Below, piece by piece: positions 1 through 9,070 of a stretch of 14,298 nt of DNA. The translations under genes and the position numbers were made by a program. Origin of the DNA: Circinella minor (lineage: Eukaryota > Mucoromycota > Mucoromycetes > Mucorales > Lichtheimiaceae); contig JAEPRB010000391.1 in NCBI GenBank assembly GCA_016758965.1, positions 12,182 to 26,479 on the forward strand, given 5' to 3'. The notes under the pieces are model-generated. The model was not told the origin of the DNA. It saw only the letters and a program-made list of their open reading frames with translations, and did not search any database. Positions within the stretch are counted from its first letter, which is position 1. Each line of letters starts with the position of its first letter.

Positions 1-2043
1 GGATAATGAGCTAACTTGTAATAACCATATGTTCTTGGAGCAAGCAACTTGAATTAAAGCAAGTTTTCCTTGCTCGCCAGATCGTTTGTCACACGGCCAC
101 TCACAATCGAAACCCACGACAAAAGCTTATAAGATATTGGTCAGTAAGATAATAAAGCTAATTATAACTATATATCAAAATATTATAATAGATAAATATA
201 CATACGCTTATTTCTGAGCAACATTTCAAATACTCGCTGAATATCGTTATAAGTTGATAATAAACTGGTGGTGACATTTTCAGGAATAGAAAGGATAGGA
301 TATTCACAGTTATTATTAATAATGTTAGCAGGATCCAGTGGGGCAACATCTTGACTCAGAGAAGGAAAAATACTTGTAAGGAAACCCTGATCGTTAATAA
401 CATCATCAGTGAAAAAGATTTCAGGATAATCATGTCCATACATAGTGTATGCTTCACGCATTTTTTCAAATGAGAATTGTAAATGATTTAACGACTTTGT
501 TGGGACGAGAAGTTGCGTTCTAATTTCCTCAAATTCATTACAAACTGTGTAGACGGCAAGGAAGGTAGGTGATCCGCCAATTCGACCAAGGTGTTTAATT
601 ATTTTAAATGTGTGATCACCCTTTAAAACACGCCCTTCTAAAACCATCATTTGCTTGTCAATTAAATGACGCATTTCGTTGATCATGGCTGTGTATAAAA
701 CTCTCAAATATTGCGCTGTTGGAGTGTATCCAGCATAGCCGTCCTTATCACTATATGATGAGAATTCCTTAAATTTAGGTGGATTGATTGTTTCTTGCAT
801 AGTTGGGTTTGCACGGCGGGAATTGATATAATTTAGATATTGGAATTCTAATCGTGCATGTGTCAACTTTTGTAGTTCTCGTAAAACCTTTTGAAAGCGT
901 CGTGGCCCAACTGAATTTTGTATTGCTGGTCTAAACACATCACCCAAATCTTTTGATATACCAGAACGATGAGTGAGATAAGCAGGGAATTCTTGTTGTA
1001 AATGTAGTGGTAACTGTCTGATTATTCGACTATCATGTCCACTGTAGCTTTTTTTGCAATGTCTGTTATTGCACTTATACAAGCTTGACATTATGTAAAA
1101 ATTTCTAATACAAGTTATTGGTATTATTTTTAGATACGGTAATGTATATTGCTTATATGTGTAGTACCTTTTGAGATCAACGACACGGCGAGCAGGAGGG
1201 TCTTTTGGATAACCATTAGATTTCAGTTTACCACTGCAATTAGGATGTGTACATTTGAGTCTATCGTCAACTAGGAGATGTGGAATCCATAGGAACACTT
1301 TGGGTAAGTAAAGCATTACAGGATCGTAGTCAAAACTTTTATCCTGACGTAATGCAAGTATTTCTGTTGTTGGATTATGAAGAGCAAAAAATGGATCTGG
1401 TGGTAATATCCAAAAAGTTCCACGCCGATATTCGGATGGAAGTTTGTTATCATCTTCCTTTGTCTCTTCAACTACCCTACTTTGAATACTGAGGAAATAT
1501 TTGTGGACAAATTGTTTTTTCTTCACCGCAGTTGTTAATGATCCAGATTGATTTTCGCTGGTATCATCACTAATATCTTCCTCATCCTCATTCAAATTGG
1601 CCTCATCATCGGAGTGATCGTCGTCAGCCTCCTCCTCGTCATCTGTTACCCATTCTTCTTCATCAATACTACCCTCTACTATTCTTGACTCAGGTGGAGC
1701 AAGTGAAATATCTTCTTCTAGAATCTCAGAGGTATCAACGAGAGCTACGAGATCACCAAGAGATGCATCATCGCGGCTAGAATCTGTTTCATGATTAAAT
1801 TTCACATTTACTTATTAGAATCAGCATGTTGAAATTGGTATGTCAAAATGAATTTGTACCTAGTGCTGGAGCTGACATAGTGATGTCACTTGCTGAGACA
1901 TTAGAGTTACTTGTAAATGAACATTCCTCTCTACTCTTTGAGATCCAATTTACGGGAAGTCTTCCTTGATTGACAAGTTTTTTCGGTTTTGGCCCGGGTT
2001 TTTTAGTTCCAGGACGACTTTTTGAATCTTTTGTATGTGCCAT
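1..2043 (-). CDS. Cys-ribbon / transposase-like core / WRN-type 3'-5' exonuclease fusion (partial, C-terminus outside window)
   Basis: I assemble four exons on the minus strand: 2043-1860, 1810-1168, 1104-206 and 125-<1. They join in one frame of 617 codons up to the window edge. The ATG at 2043 opens a basic, Pro/Lys-rich stretch resembling an AT-hook (GPKPKK). A strongly acidic segment follows (residues ~93-146). Next comes a four-cysteine ribbon: C-x4-C at ~248/253 (CTHPNC) and ~287/292 (CNNRHC), with a PPARRVVDL motif between them. Together these resemble the DUF6729-type domain as I remember it. An RNase H-like block follows, with candidate acidic residues in GDHTFK (~439) and FFTDD (~509). 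After the last intron the frame reads VVGFDCEWP, matching motif Exo I (DxE) of DEDD 3'-5' exonucleases such as WRN, then LALIQVA. No disablement is visible. The function is inferred as a DNA-transposon-derived or nucleic-acid-processing enzyme; the rest of the exonuclease lies off the left edge. Confidence 0.75.
126..205 (-). other. Intron 3 of the exonuclease-fusion gene
   Basis: This 80-bp intron begins GTATGT (205 to 200) and ends TAAG (acceptor at 127-126), with an ACTGAC branch-like sequence about 15 nt before the acceptor. Splicing joins the open frame ending ...LLRNK to PFVVGFDCEWP in the same frame. Without it, the frame runs into TAA just after the donor. The exonuclease motif directly after the acceptor is the main support. 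Confidence 0.8.
1105..1167 (-). other. Stop-free 63-bp intron inside the Cys-ribbon domain
   Basis: The donor is GTACTA (from 1167) and the acceptor is TTAG (ends at 1105). The length is exactly 21 codons and the frame through it has no stop, so a plain ORF reads straight across. Removing it turns VVDLKR-(about 21 residues)-NFYIMSS into VVDLKRNFYIMSSLYKC, the spacing expected for this domain from the relatives I remember. An ORF-only annotation would wrongly keep these 21 residues. Confidence 0.65.
1811..1859 (-). other. Intron 1 of the exonuclease-fusion gene
   Basis: The donor is GTACAA (from 1859) and the acceptor AATAAG (ends at 1811), giving a short 49-bp intron with CTGAT as a possible branch point. 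It joins the N-terminal exon (…SAPAL) in frame to the acidic exon (VNVKFNHE…). No ATG opens the downstream frame near this point, so an upstream exon is needed. The exact acceptor is less certain because a second AG lies about 20 nt downstream. Confidence 0.55.
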
Positions 2044-2197
2044 GCTTGAAGTAGTATAAAAAAATAAGTAATGAAATACGAAACTCAAAAACTAAGCATT
2101 ATGCAGTAACAGTAACAAAAAAAAAATTAAATTCAAAAAAAACGACGGGGAAAGAAACTTCATTATCCAATCAGAATGGATTTTAACTATCCTCTAA
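2044..2197. promoter_or_regulatory. Divergent intergenic region between two transposase-type genes
   Basis: These 150 bp separate the minus-strand exonuclease-fusion gene from the plus-strand DDE gene, so both must start from here. The region holds long A-runs (2117-2148) and a CCAAT box on the plus strand at 2167-2171. I see no convincing TATA box and no clear terminal inverted repeat. The role is inferred from position only. Confidence 0.3.
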
Positions 2198-3791
2198 GTT
2201 GTTTTTTATTGGCTGGAGGCAGCCCAAGACACATTATCCGCGCCGATATTTATCCTTCCCTCCAAATACTATCGCCCATTTGCCATTCGTTTCTGGGCAA
2301 AAGAATTTATCCAGCATGGAACTATATTGATCCACCAACAAGGGAAACATGCAAAACGTGTATCATTCCTTGACCATGAGGATATACAACTAGCAGCTCG
2401 AAATTGGTTCATGACGACAAAACCTGAAAAAAGAAGCATTCAAGAGCTTGCAATAAGAGTTAATATGGTTATTATTCCTCAAGCACTTGGTGTACCAGGC
2501 AATATATCAATGTCTGTTTTACGCAATTATATGCATGAATGGGGGTTTATGTATAGACGACATAAAAAGGATATTTATTTCGATGGACATGAGAGACTTG
2601 ATGTAGTTGCATATCGTCAAGAGTGGGCATACGAAATGATGAAACTTAAGAAGTTTATGGATAACTATGAAGGAGAAGAAGAAGATGTAGTGGTTTCGCT
2701 AGAGCTACCAGATGGTGCTCCTAAAATAGTCATGGTAACACATGATGAAGCGACTTTTTTTCCAATGAATCTTGTGACAAAATGTGGCAACATGAGGATA
2801 AAAGTCCTATAAGAAAAAAGACACCAGGTGGATCCATTATGATTAGCGAGTTTCAATGCCCCTGCCATGGAACAATGCGCATAAGAGGCTGGTCAACAAG
2901 AAAAAAATTTGAAGCTGGGACAAATAGAGAAGGTTATTAGAATTCTGATAATCTTCATAAACAATTGATAGATGATGCAATTCCTCTATTTGAAAACTTG
3001 CATCCAGGCTGCCAGGCTGTCTTTCTTTTCGATCAATCAAGTAATCATCATGCTTATGCATCTGATGCACTTGTTGCATCAAGACTTATACTGAGTGACA
3101 AAGATCTTTTTGCAGACAAGGAACCAATAATGAAAGAAGGTTGGTATATGGATGGAAACAAGAGGGTTAGTCAACCTCTTTATAAGTCAAGAATTGTCAA
3201 GAAAAAAAAACTGGAACAATTAAGGAAATTAAGGTATGGACAGCACTTGGTGTTCAATCAATTCTTGAAGGAAGAAGTCTTGGATTGTGGGACAAGTACA
3301 AGAAAGAAGGCAAATATTGGAAAACAAAGTGCGGTGAAAAAGAGCCAAATGATGACGCGACTTGTTGCCCATTTCATATGCTAGAAGCACAGCCTGACTT
3401 CAAAGAGCAAAAGTGCAAACTTCCTGAAGCAGTTGAGGATGCAGGCCATATTTGTATGTTTTATCCAAAATATTATTGTGAGACCAATTGGATTGAGCGT
3501 TATTGGGGTGGAGCAAAGGCCATCAGCCGCCAAGAATGTAATTATTCTTTTGCATCTTTAAGAAATAATTTGCCTTCTTTTCTTAACAGAATTTCACCAG
3601 CACCTATCGAATTAGAAGATGGTAGTGCTTTTCAACCTACACCAACTAAAATCCGTCAGTTTTACAAGCGTTGTTGGCGATACATAGAGGCATATAGTGA
3701 ATTGAAGGATGAAAAAGAGAATCACGAGTTGGTTGCCAAGTTTACTAGTCGCCGATTTCTATCACATCGCCGTACTGGTGTTCATGATTAA
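2198..3791 (+). pseudogene. DDE transposase of a fungal DDE-endonuclease family, broken by frameshifts and a stop
   Basis: Three reading frames joined end to end give one transposase. Recognisable sequence starts near 2264 (YYRPFAIRFW, then HQQGKH), in a frame open from 2198 without an ATG, so the true start or first exon is unknown. The signature HKKDIYFDGHER lies near 2560-2600. The catalytic triad is visible: THDE (Asp at 2744), FLFDQSSNH (Asp at 3031) and NWIERYWG (Glu at 3495), as in RNase H-fold transposases that cut and rejoin DNA. Breaks: a one-base shift at a T7 run (2755-2761), an in-frame TAG at 2938-2940 where the family has Trp (GYW), and another one-base shift at an A9 run (3202-3210). 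The frame ends with TAA at 3789-3791. Only distant similarity could be judged; I cannot name the exact superfamily. No terminal repeats were found. Confidence 0.85.
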
Positions 3792-3883
3792 TTTTTCTTT
3801 TTTTTAAATTTAATAATTAAAAATTATATCTTTACAGTCACATTTGAATTTATAATCTACATTTCCTATCCCACCCCATAATG

Positions 3884-3889
3884 AATAAA
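3884..3889 (+). terminator. Candidate polyadenylation signal AATAAA
   Basis: A canonical AATAAA lies about 95 bp after the stop of the plus-strand DDE transposase, in the AT-rich gap between two convergent genes. AT-rich sequence makes chance matches common, so this is only suggestive. Confidence 0.3.
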
Positions 3890-3971
3890 AAAACCACCCA
3901 ATATCAATAATCATTACAGCTAAATTATAACATATAGCCTCTCTCTTTTTTCTTTTTTCTTTTTTTTCTCA

Positions 3972-5033
3972 TCATTTTAGAGGGTAAACTCTTCCTTTAA
4001 ATAAAAAAAAAATTATATACATATACAGAATCTCGGATATATACTTTTCCGCGGTGCTTAAAAAATTACAAAATTTCGAACAAAATAAATTTTTAACGGT
4101 TATAAGCAGTATGCACCATATCTTATTTTTCCCACCAAACATCATTTCAATACCAAACATTGACCATATATCTAGTTTATTTCCTAGATTATTTTCCATA
4201 TTGGCGCCATGAAAATGACTATTTAAATTGGACTTCACAGTGTCATATTTCCATAATAATTCTGGGTATATTTCAGTAGCCTTTCGCATATTGAGCTGCT
4301 TAGTAATTAACTGATATCCAAGCAATTGTTGATGCATCTTTCGGGTCTTAATTTCATAATTTGGATCCATATTATACCAAACGTAATTTATTCCTTTCAT
4401 ACAATAGCTAATTGCCTTTTGTGGGTTTCCACCTGGTTTTATATTTGGAGTGACGCCATCAATGGTAAAGAACTTACGTGCTGTTTTTGTATCGAATCGT
4501 TCGTCCATTTGTATCCATATATGTACATGCTTCTCACCTGTTTCTGGTGCAATTTCATCACATGCAATTGCTTTTTCGATTTGGTAACCAATATGTTCAT
4601 GCTTTGTAAACCATTCTATTACCTGTTCTTTTGTTAAATGGAAATCCTTACAAATATATGTGAATAGTCCCTTAGTATTTTGAAACAGGAATTTTTTATC
4701 ACCCTGTGAGGTAGCCGCACTGGAAGTGTTACCATCTAACATTGCATCGGAAAAATGAGGATTTGAGGAATTGAGGAATCGTACAAATGCTCGAACTCTG
4801 CCCATAATCCTAGAGCGGCTTTGGTCCTTAATTTTTTTGTCTACTTTTGTATTTTTCAAGTCTTTTTCTAGTTCACCTTTCAACTGGTCAATGATAATTT
4901 TAACATCATCAATATGATGATGATGTTCAGCAAGATGTTTTGCTCTTTCAATCAAGAGCGTCAATGTTATTCCTAAAATAGGAACAAATTCAGCCATAAT
5001 GGCAATAAATGTGAGCAAATTAATTTGGTCCAT
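3972..5033 (-). CDS. Geminivirus/CRESS-like Rep (HUH endonuclease) protein without helicase
   Basis: This is a 353-codon intact ORF with an ATG at 5033. Residues ~116-215 carry the Rep nickase motifs in order: motif I (LFTYICKD, ~123-130), a metal-ligand Glu in YQIEKA (~153), motif II H-x-H (KHVHIWIQ, H169/H171), a GRS-like stretch (ARKFFTIDGVTPNIKP) and motif III (YCMK, catalytic Tyr210 with Lys213). Rep enzymes nick an origin through a Tyr-DNA link to start rolling-circle replication. Two things are odd. An extra ~115 residues precede the domain, with a hydrophobic segment (~5-27) and a charged, coiled-coil-like stretch (~30-75). No credible Walker A/B helicase follows; the last ~60 residues are AT-rich and may be intron read-through or decay. 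This is probably an old captured viral or plasmid Rep, or part of a Rep-bearing element. Confidence 0.8.
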   Translation of the reverse strand: MDQINLLTFIAIMAEFVPILGITLTLLIERAKHLAEHHHHIDDVKIIIDQLKGELEKDLKNTKVDKKIKDQSRSRIMGRVRAFVRFLNSSNPHFSDAMLDGNTSSAATSQGDKKFLFQNTKGLFTYICKDFHLTKEQVIEWFTKHEHIGYQIEKAIACDEIAPETGEKHVHIWIQMDERFDTKTARKFFTIDGVTPNIKPGGNPQKAISYCMKGINYVWYNMDPNYEIKTRKMHQQLLGYQLITKQLNMRKATEIYPELLWKYDTVKSNLNSHFHGANMENNLGNKLDIWSMFGIEMMFGGKNKIWCILLITVKNLFCSKFCNFLSTAEKYISEILYMYIIFFLFKGRVYPLK

Positions 5034-5358
5034 GTTGTGTTGATAGTGTTGTGTATGTGTAGTATTAAAAAATATAACAAATAAATTTGACTTTATATTT
5101 TGAGGTGTTATTTTATATGATAAAAAATAATTAAATTTTTATTTTTCGAAATTTTTAAAAGTATGCATACCAAGACTATTATAAATAAATCAAATTGATA
5201 AAAAATAATTTGGCTATACCGTTTTGTCTTGGCTATCCATCCGACTAGTGTCAATAGACCAGAGCATAATCACTATAACCTCGATCGGTTCCCATTGTCA
5301 TGATAAACTCTTGTTCCTCAGTTACTTAATTGTTTCACAACTAACTCCGACGAAAAGC
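5034..5358. other. Intergenic region upstream of the Rep-like gene, no gene seen
   Basis: AT-rich sequence with short non-coding open frames only. The octamer TTGGCTAT occurs twice (near 5211 and 5230). I found no geminivirus-type TAATATTAC nonanucleotide in a stem-loop here that would mark a Rep origin. Confidence 0.5.
5091..5097 (-). promoter_or_regulatory. Possible TATA box for the Rep-like gene
   Basis: Read on the minus strand the sequence is TATAAAG, about 58 bp before the ATG at 5033. The spacing is reasonable for a fungal TATA box, but the surroundings are so AT-rich that it could be chance. Confidence 0.3.
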
Positions 5359-5535
5359 ATGGACCCCCTTAAAATTTCCTGTTGTACATGCTACACACCT
5401 AAAGGTCCAAATGTTCAAATTTGATATTTGTTTACTTCAAGCATTAATATTATTGGCTAAAGCTTACAGATTTGTTATTTTTTGTTAGTTGGGGGTTGGA
5501 TTTCAACAGGGAACCGAGTGAACTAGGGGGTCCAT
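5359..5535. repeat. Foldback/MITE-like inverted-repeat element (177 bp)
   Basis: The left end reads ATGGACCCCCT (5359-5369) and the right end AGGGGGTCCAT (5525-5535), a perfect 11-bp inverted repeat. A second inverted block lies just inside: TTTCCTGTTG (5375-5384) against CAACAGGGAA (5504-5513), with one mismatch and a small difference in spacing. The C/G runs stand out from the AT-rich surroundings. No coding capacity is seen inside. It looks like a small non-autonomous transposable element with terminal inverted repeats; a target duplication cannot be told apart from the palindromic AT at the ends. Confidence 0.65.
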
Positions 5536-5917
5536 TGAAGATTTGGTTGATTTTCAAAAATTTCGTGTAACAAAGAATAAATTTACACAAAATTTTGCTA
5601 AGTCATTTACTGTCACAGCATATTCTAGAGACCATTTATCACACGCTATGCAGTGAATGTTTTGAAAAAATTCAAAAAATAAATTACAATTTGTTCTTCA
5701 GTTAATACTAATAGTAAAAAGAAATTAATAAATGGACAAAAAAGTTGATATAGTGATTAAATATAAAATATATATAAGGACGGAGAAGATAATTAAAGGT
5801 AAATAGGTATAAAAGAAAAAAAATGATGATAATAGAAAATGTACTAGTACTGTATAAAAATAAAGGTGGGTGATAATTGAATAGAGAAAATATTATGAAG
5901 GCTGTAAAGCATGACAA
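5536..5917. other. AT-rich intergenic stretch, no gene seen
   Basis: This stretch is purine-rich on the plus strand towards its right end (A-runs around 5810-5830). The one long open frame (minus, 5708-5917) reads as hydrophobic, low-complexity Phe/Tyr/Ile and is not credible as a gene. The region probably contains the 3' end of the CACTA-type relic. Confidence 0.5.
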
Positions 5918-6899
5918 TTAATAAAAGTTGTTAGAGAGCATATACCATAAACTACCGAACTTGTTTATATTGATAATGTTATATTCTCTATTTTTACAAT
6001 AGGTCTGTAAATCGACTACTTCAATCAAAGTTACTTCGTTTTTTTGATGTTCGATTGTTTTAATAATGGATGTACAGACTGGATTTCCGATTGAGTCTTT
6101 TTGAGTGTTACAATATAATGATAGTGAAAATTATGACCCATAGGCATAAACATTCTGACTTGAATGATCAGGCACTAGATCATATATATTGAAACCAAAC
6201 TTAATTTGATCCTTCAATGAGTTCCTAGTGACTGGATAGATCTTTACAATGCGAGCAAGTCTTAAACTATGTGAATAATGATCATAAAAAAATCCAGTGA
6301 CCCCTACTTTCATATCTTTGGAGGAATTGTTGTTATCAGTATACTCTCGATCATAACTAAGATACTGTTCTCAGAAATTTGGATGGTTGTCCAAATAGTG
6401 TTGAATACCAGAACTAAGACTAACACGGGAATCACCATCTACCCACGTACCACCATCAATTACATGCTTAAACATCATTTGTCATCCAAACAGCTCTAGA
6501 ACATCACGAGAAGGATTATGTCAATTCGTGTGGAAAATATGTTCACAGGTGAACTTATTGAACTGTTCACCTTTCTCTGATTCGGTATGAATTGCTGTTG
6601 CAAAGCGTTTTAAATCTTCTTTGAGGTGGTGGAGGTAATGTAGTTTGGGCATTTTCCTGATGATAGGCTGTTTTCGGGGATGTATTGTTGTGTTTTTAGG
6701 AAATACATTTTCTATTAGGTTGATATGTGCTGTAAAATTGTCTAGTTTTCTTTGTATGAGTTCGCAATAAAAATCAAAGTTTTGATAAATCTTTCCTATA
6801 TACAACAATGAAACTAAATGGCCTTGAGCAACTAAGCAATTTTGCACAAGTACAAGCTTATGTTTCCGATCTTCTGTCTTTCTACTCCACTTATTGAGA

Positions 6900-7195
6900 A
6901 TTGTTAAAAAATAAAAATCTTTAAAATTAATATCATAAAAAGATATTTCATTATGTAATTATTAATTATTTTATAATTTTCAATTACTTTTAAATCTTTA
7001 ATTACAAAAAAAAAAGTTATTTCTTTTAAATTTTTTATCTATAAAAGATTTAATTATAAAAGATATATCATTGTAAATTCTGCCAAGACAAAAACTAAAG
7101 TTTTTTATGGAGAATTTAGAACCTTTTTCTTCTTTGAAAAAGAACCATAAAAAGAAGCACTTCGTAAGTTAAGAACTTACGATTTTTTATGGTAT
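6900..7195. repeat. AT-rich, inverted-repeat-rich insertion within the CACTA-type relic
   Basis: About 290 bp separate two recognisable parts of the transposase, with no coding similarity inside. It contains a perfect hairpin (TCGTAAGTT-AAG-AACTTACGA, 7162-7182), the 10-mer TTTTTTATGG as direct copies at 7101-7110 and 7183-7192 with the inverse CCATAAAAA at 7145-7153, and a near-perfect inverted pair at 6991-7000 and 7043-7052. It may be a MITE or nested repeats; the exact borders are uncertain. An intron is less likely because I could not join the flanking frames with a GT-AG pair. Confidence 0.45.
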
Positions 7196-8998
7196 TTAAC
7201 GTTACTCATTGTGAAGAAGGTCGTTGAATATAACAGGTAATTATTGTGCCATAATCTTAAAGTCACGCCCAACAAATGAAGTACTTTTCACCTGCAAACA
7301 ATTCCCTAAGACAGGACCAAAAGCTCTTGAATGATAACTTCGTAATTTCGCTTGAAGTTGATCTGTTTCACCTGCACTCAGATATTTTATTGTAGAAAAT
7401 GTAAGATATTTAGTAGGACCAAGCATCATTGTATGTAAAATCTCGATCGGGAGATCTTTGGTGCTATCAAATGTATCTAGTTGAAGTAGCACTTCTCCTC
7501 CAGTCTTCTTATATCTGTGTGCATCAGCAGTTCTCAATGTTAATCTGTCAGGGAAAGTCATTTCATGCTGTAATTCACAGTTTTCAATCAATGCTCGAAT
7601 GTCATTAAGATTTCTGAGAGGGGACCGATGATGGTTGATATGGATAGAATCCATAGATAAAAGAGGCTTCAGGTGGTAACATTTACGGCAGTTTAAGTGT
7701 GTACTACCACCTTTATGGCAACCAATTTGTGCATGTTCCATGTTGTCAGCTGTGATAAAGTTGAGTGGAGCAATGACCAGCACGCTCTCTTGGTACTCAG
7801 CATTATACATTACTACTCCATTTTCTAATTCATATAAGTCATCTACAATATTTTCAAGCATTTGTACAGCTGACAGGCGATTATGAAGACAAACAAGAAA
7901 AGTGTTTTCATATTTGTTTCGATCCTCCAAAGGTAATCCGGCAGGCACCATGGACCAACTTTCAAATTTATTCCACTTTTTGGATCGGTTTCCACTAGTG
8001 TCATCTGTAAAAAGATTAAGAGGTACAACACGAACACGATTCCATCGAGTACTATTTGATCCAAATCCTCGGTAACGTGCTTCAGAAATGCTATGTTTGT
8101 CAAGCATATATGGCTCTGGTTGATATATCAAATTTCCATAGAAATCATGCCAACCACGATGATGCTGCCATTGTTGATAAATATCATTATGCTCAGCAAG
8201 GACATATGAGTCAAGTGAGATAAATGTATATACTGGTTTACCATCAGTATTATTGCATAGCAAAATAACTGTATCACCCAATCCCAGAAGAGATGCATAC
8301 TCAGTAACCCATGCATCTGCCATTATGATATTATCCTTAGTGTAGAACTTGAAGATTTTTATAAAAGAAGGCAGTACATCCAGATTACGAGGAACAACAA
8401 AGTCTCCTACCCAAAGATCAGAAGGACCCAGAGTCGTGACCATTGGATGTTGAAATAATGGATTAGTTTTCCATTTATTACCTTGTGTCAATGAAATACG
8501 TTGATCATATATATAGTCGGATAATGCGCTAAGACGTGATGACATTTTTGGGTTTGCAATTAGATGTTTTAATAGTTCAGATGGCTTATACATATATAGT
8601 TTAACATTTTCTTCAACTCTTTCAGATTGCCCATCAATATTTCTTCTGTTAGACACTATGGTCTTAGCAACCGTGGTCATTTGTATTTTTGACTCATGGG
8701 TTTCACCATGCCACATGGCCCAATACTTCGTTGGTATATGAATGTCAGGTTCGTCTTGTACAATCTCTATAACATTGGCAACCAGCTCTAATGTGCGTCG
8801 TTTCATAGTCAATGACAGAAGATGGTCATCTGCATGCAAAATAAAATCAAGTTTGCTGTGGTAAGGGTAATTAGGGTTATTAGCCCTTTGTCTATCACCA
8901 GTGAAATCGAGAACAGTGGAGTATGTAGCTGCTGTATCTTCTGGTATTCGTTCATCTTCGTTATCAAGTTGACTCACTTCTAATTCATCAATGTCATT

Positions 8999-9070
8999 CT
9001 ACATAATACTTTTTTGATTAGTATTAAACTTTTTTAGTAATAGATAACATACATATTAATGAAGACTTAC
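8999..9070 (-). other. Intron of the CACTA-type relic
   Basis: A 72-bp intron with a consensus donor GTAAGT (9070 to 9065) and a TATGTAG acceptor (ends 8999). It joins …NVVA to NDIDELEV in phase 0, uniting the zinc-finger/acidic exon with the catalytic exon. The downstream frame has no ATG near its start, which supports splicing here. Confidence 0.8.

Noticed and set aside
158..349. 63-codon minus-strand open frame
   Set aside because: Overlaps the well-supported exon 206-1104 in another frame and reads as hydrophobic low complexity.
1280..1492. 70-codon plus-strand open frame
   Set aside because: Antisense shadow of the exonuclease-fusion gene, with no motif of its own.
2665..3082. Two minus-strand open frames opposite the DDE transposase
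   Set aside because: Antisense to conserved transposase motifs; the composition mirrors the coding strand.
4326..4637. 103-codon plus-strand open frame rich in Cys and Phe
   Set aside because: Lies opposite the Rep catalytic domain and is explained as its antisense shadow.
5708..5917. 69-codon minus-strand frame that looks like membrane segments
   Set aside because: Produced by A-rich plus-strand sequence; repeated Phe/Ile/Tyr without any motif.
7843..8316. Two 62-86 codon minus-strand frames
   Set aside because: Out-of-frame shadows of the CACTA-type catalytic exon.
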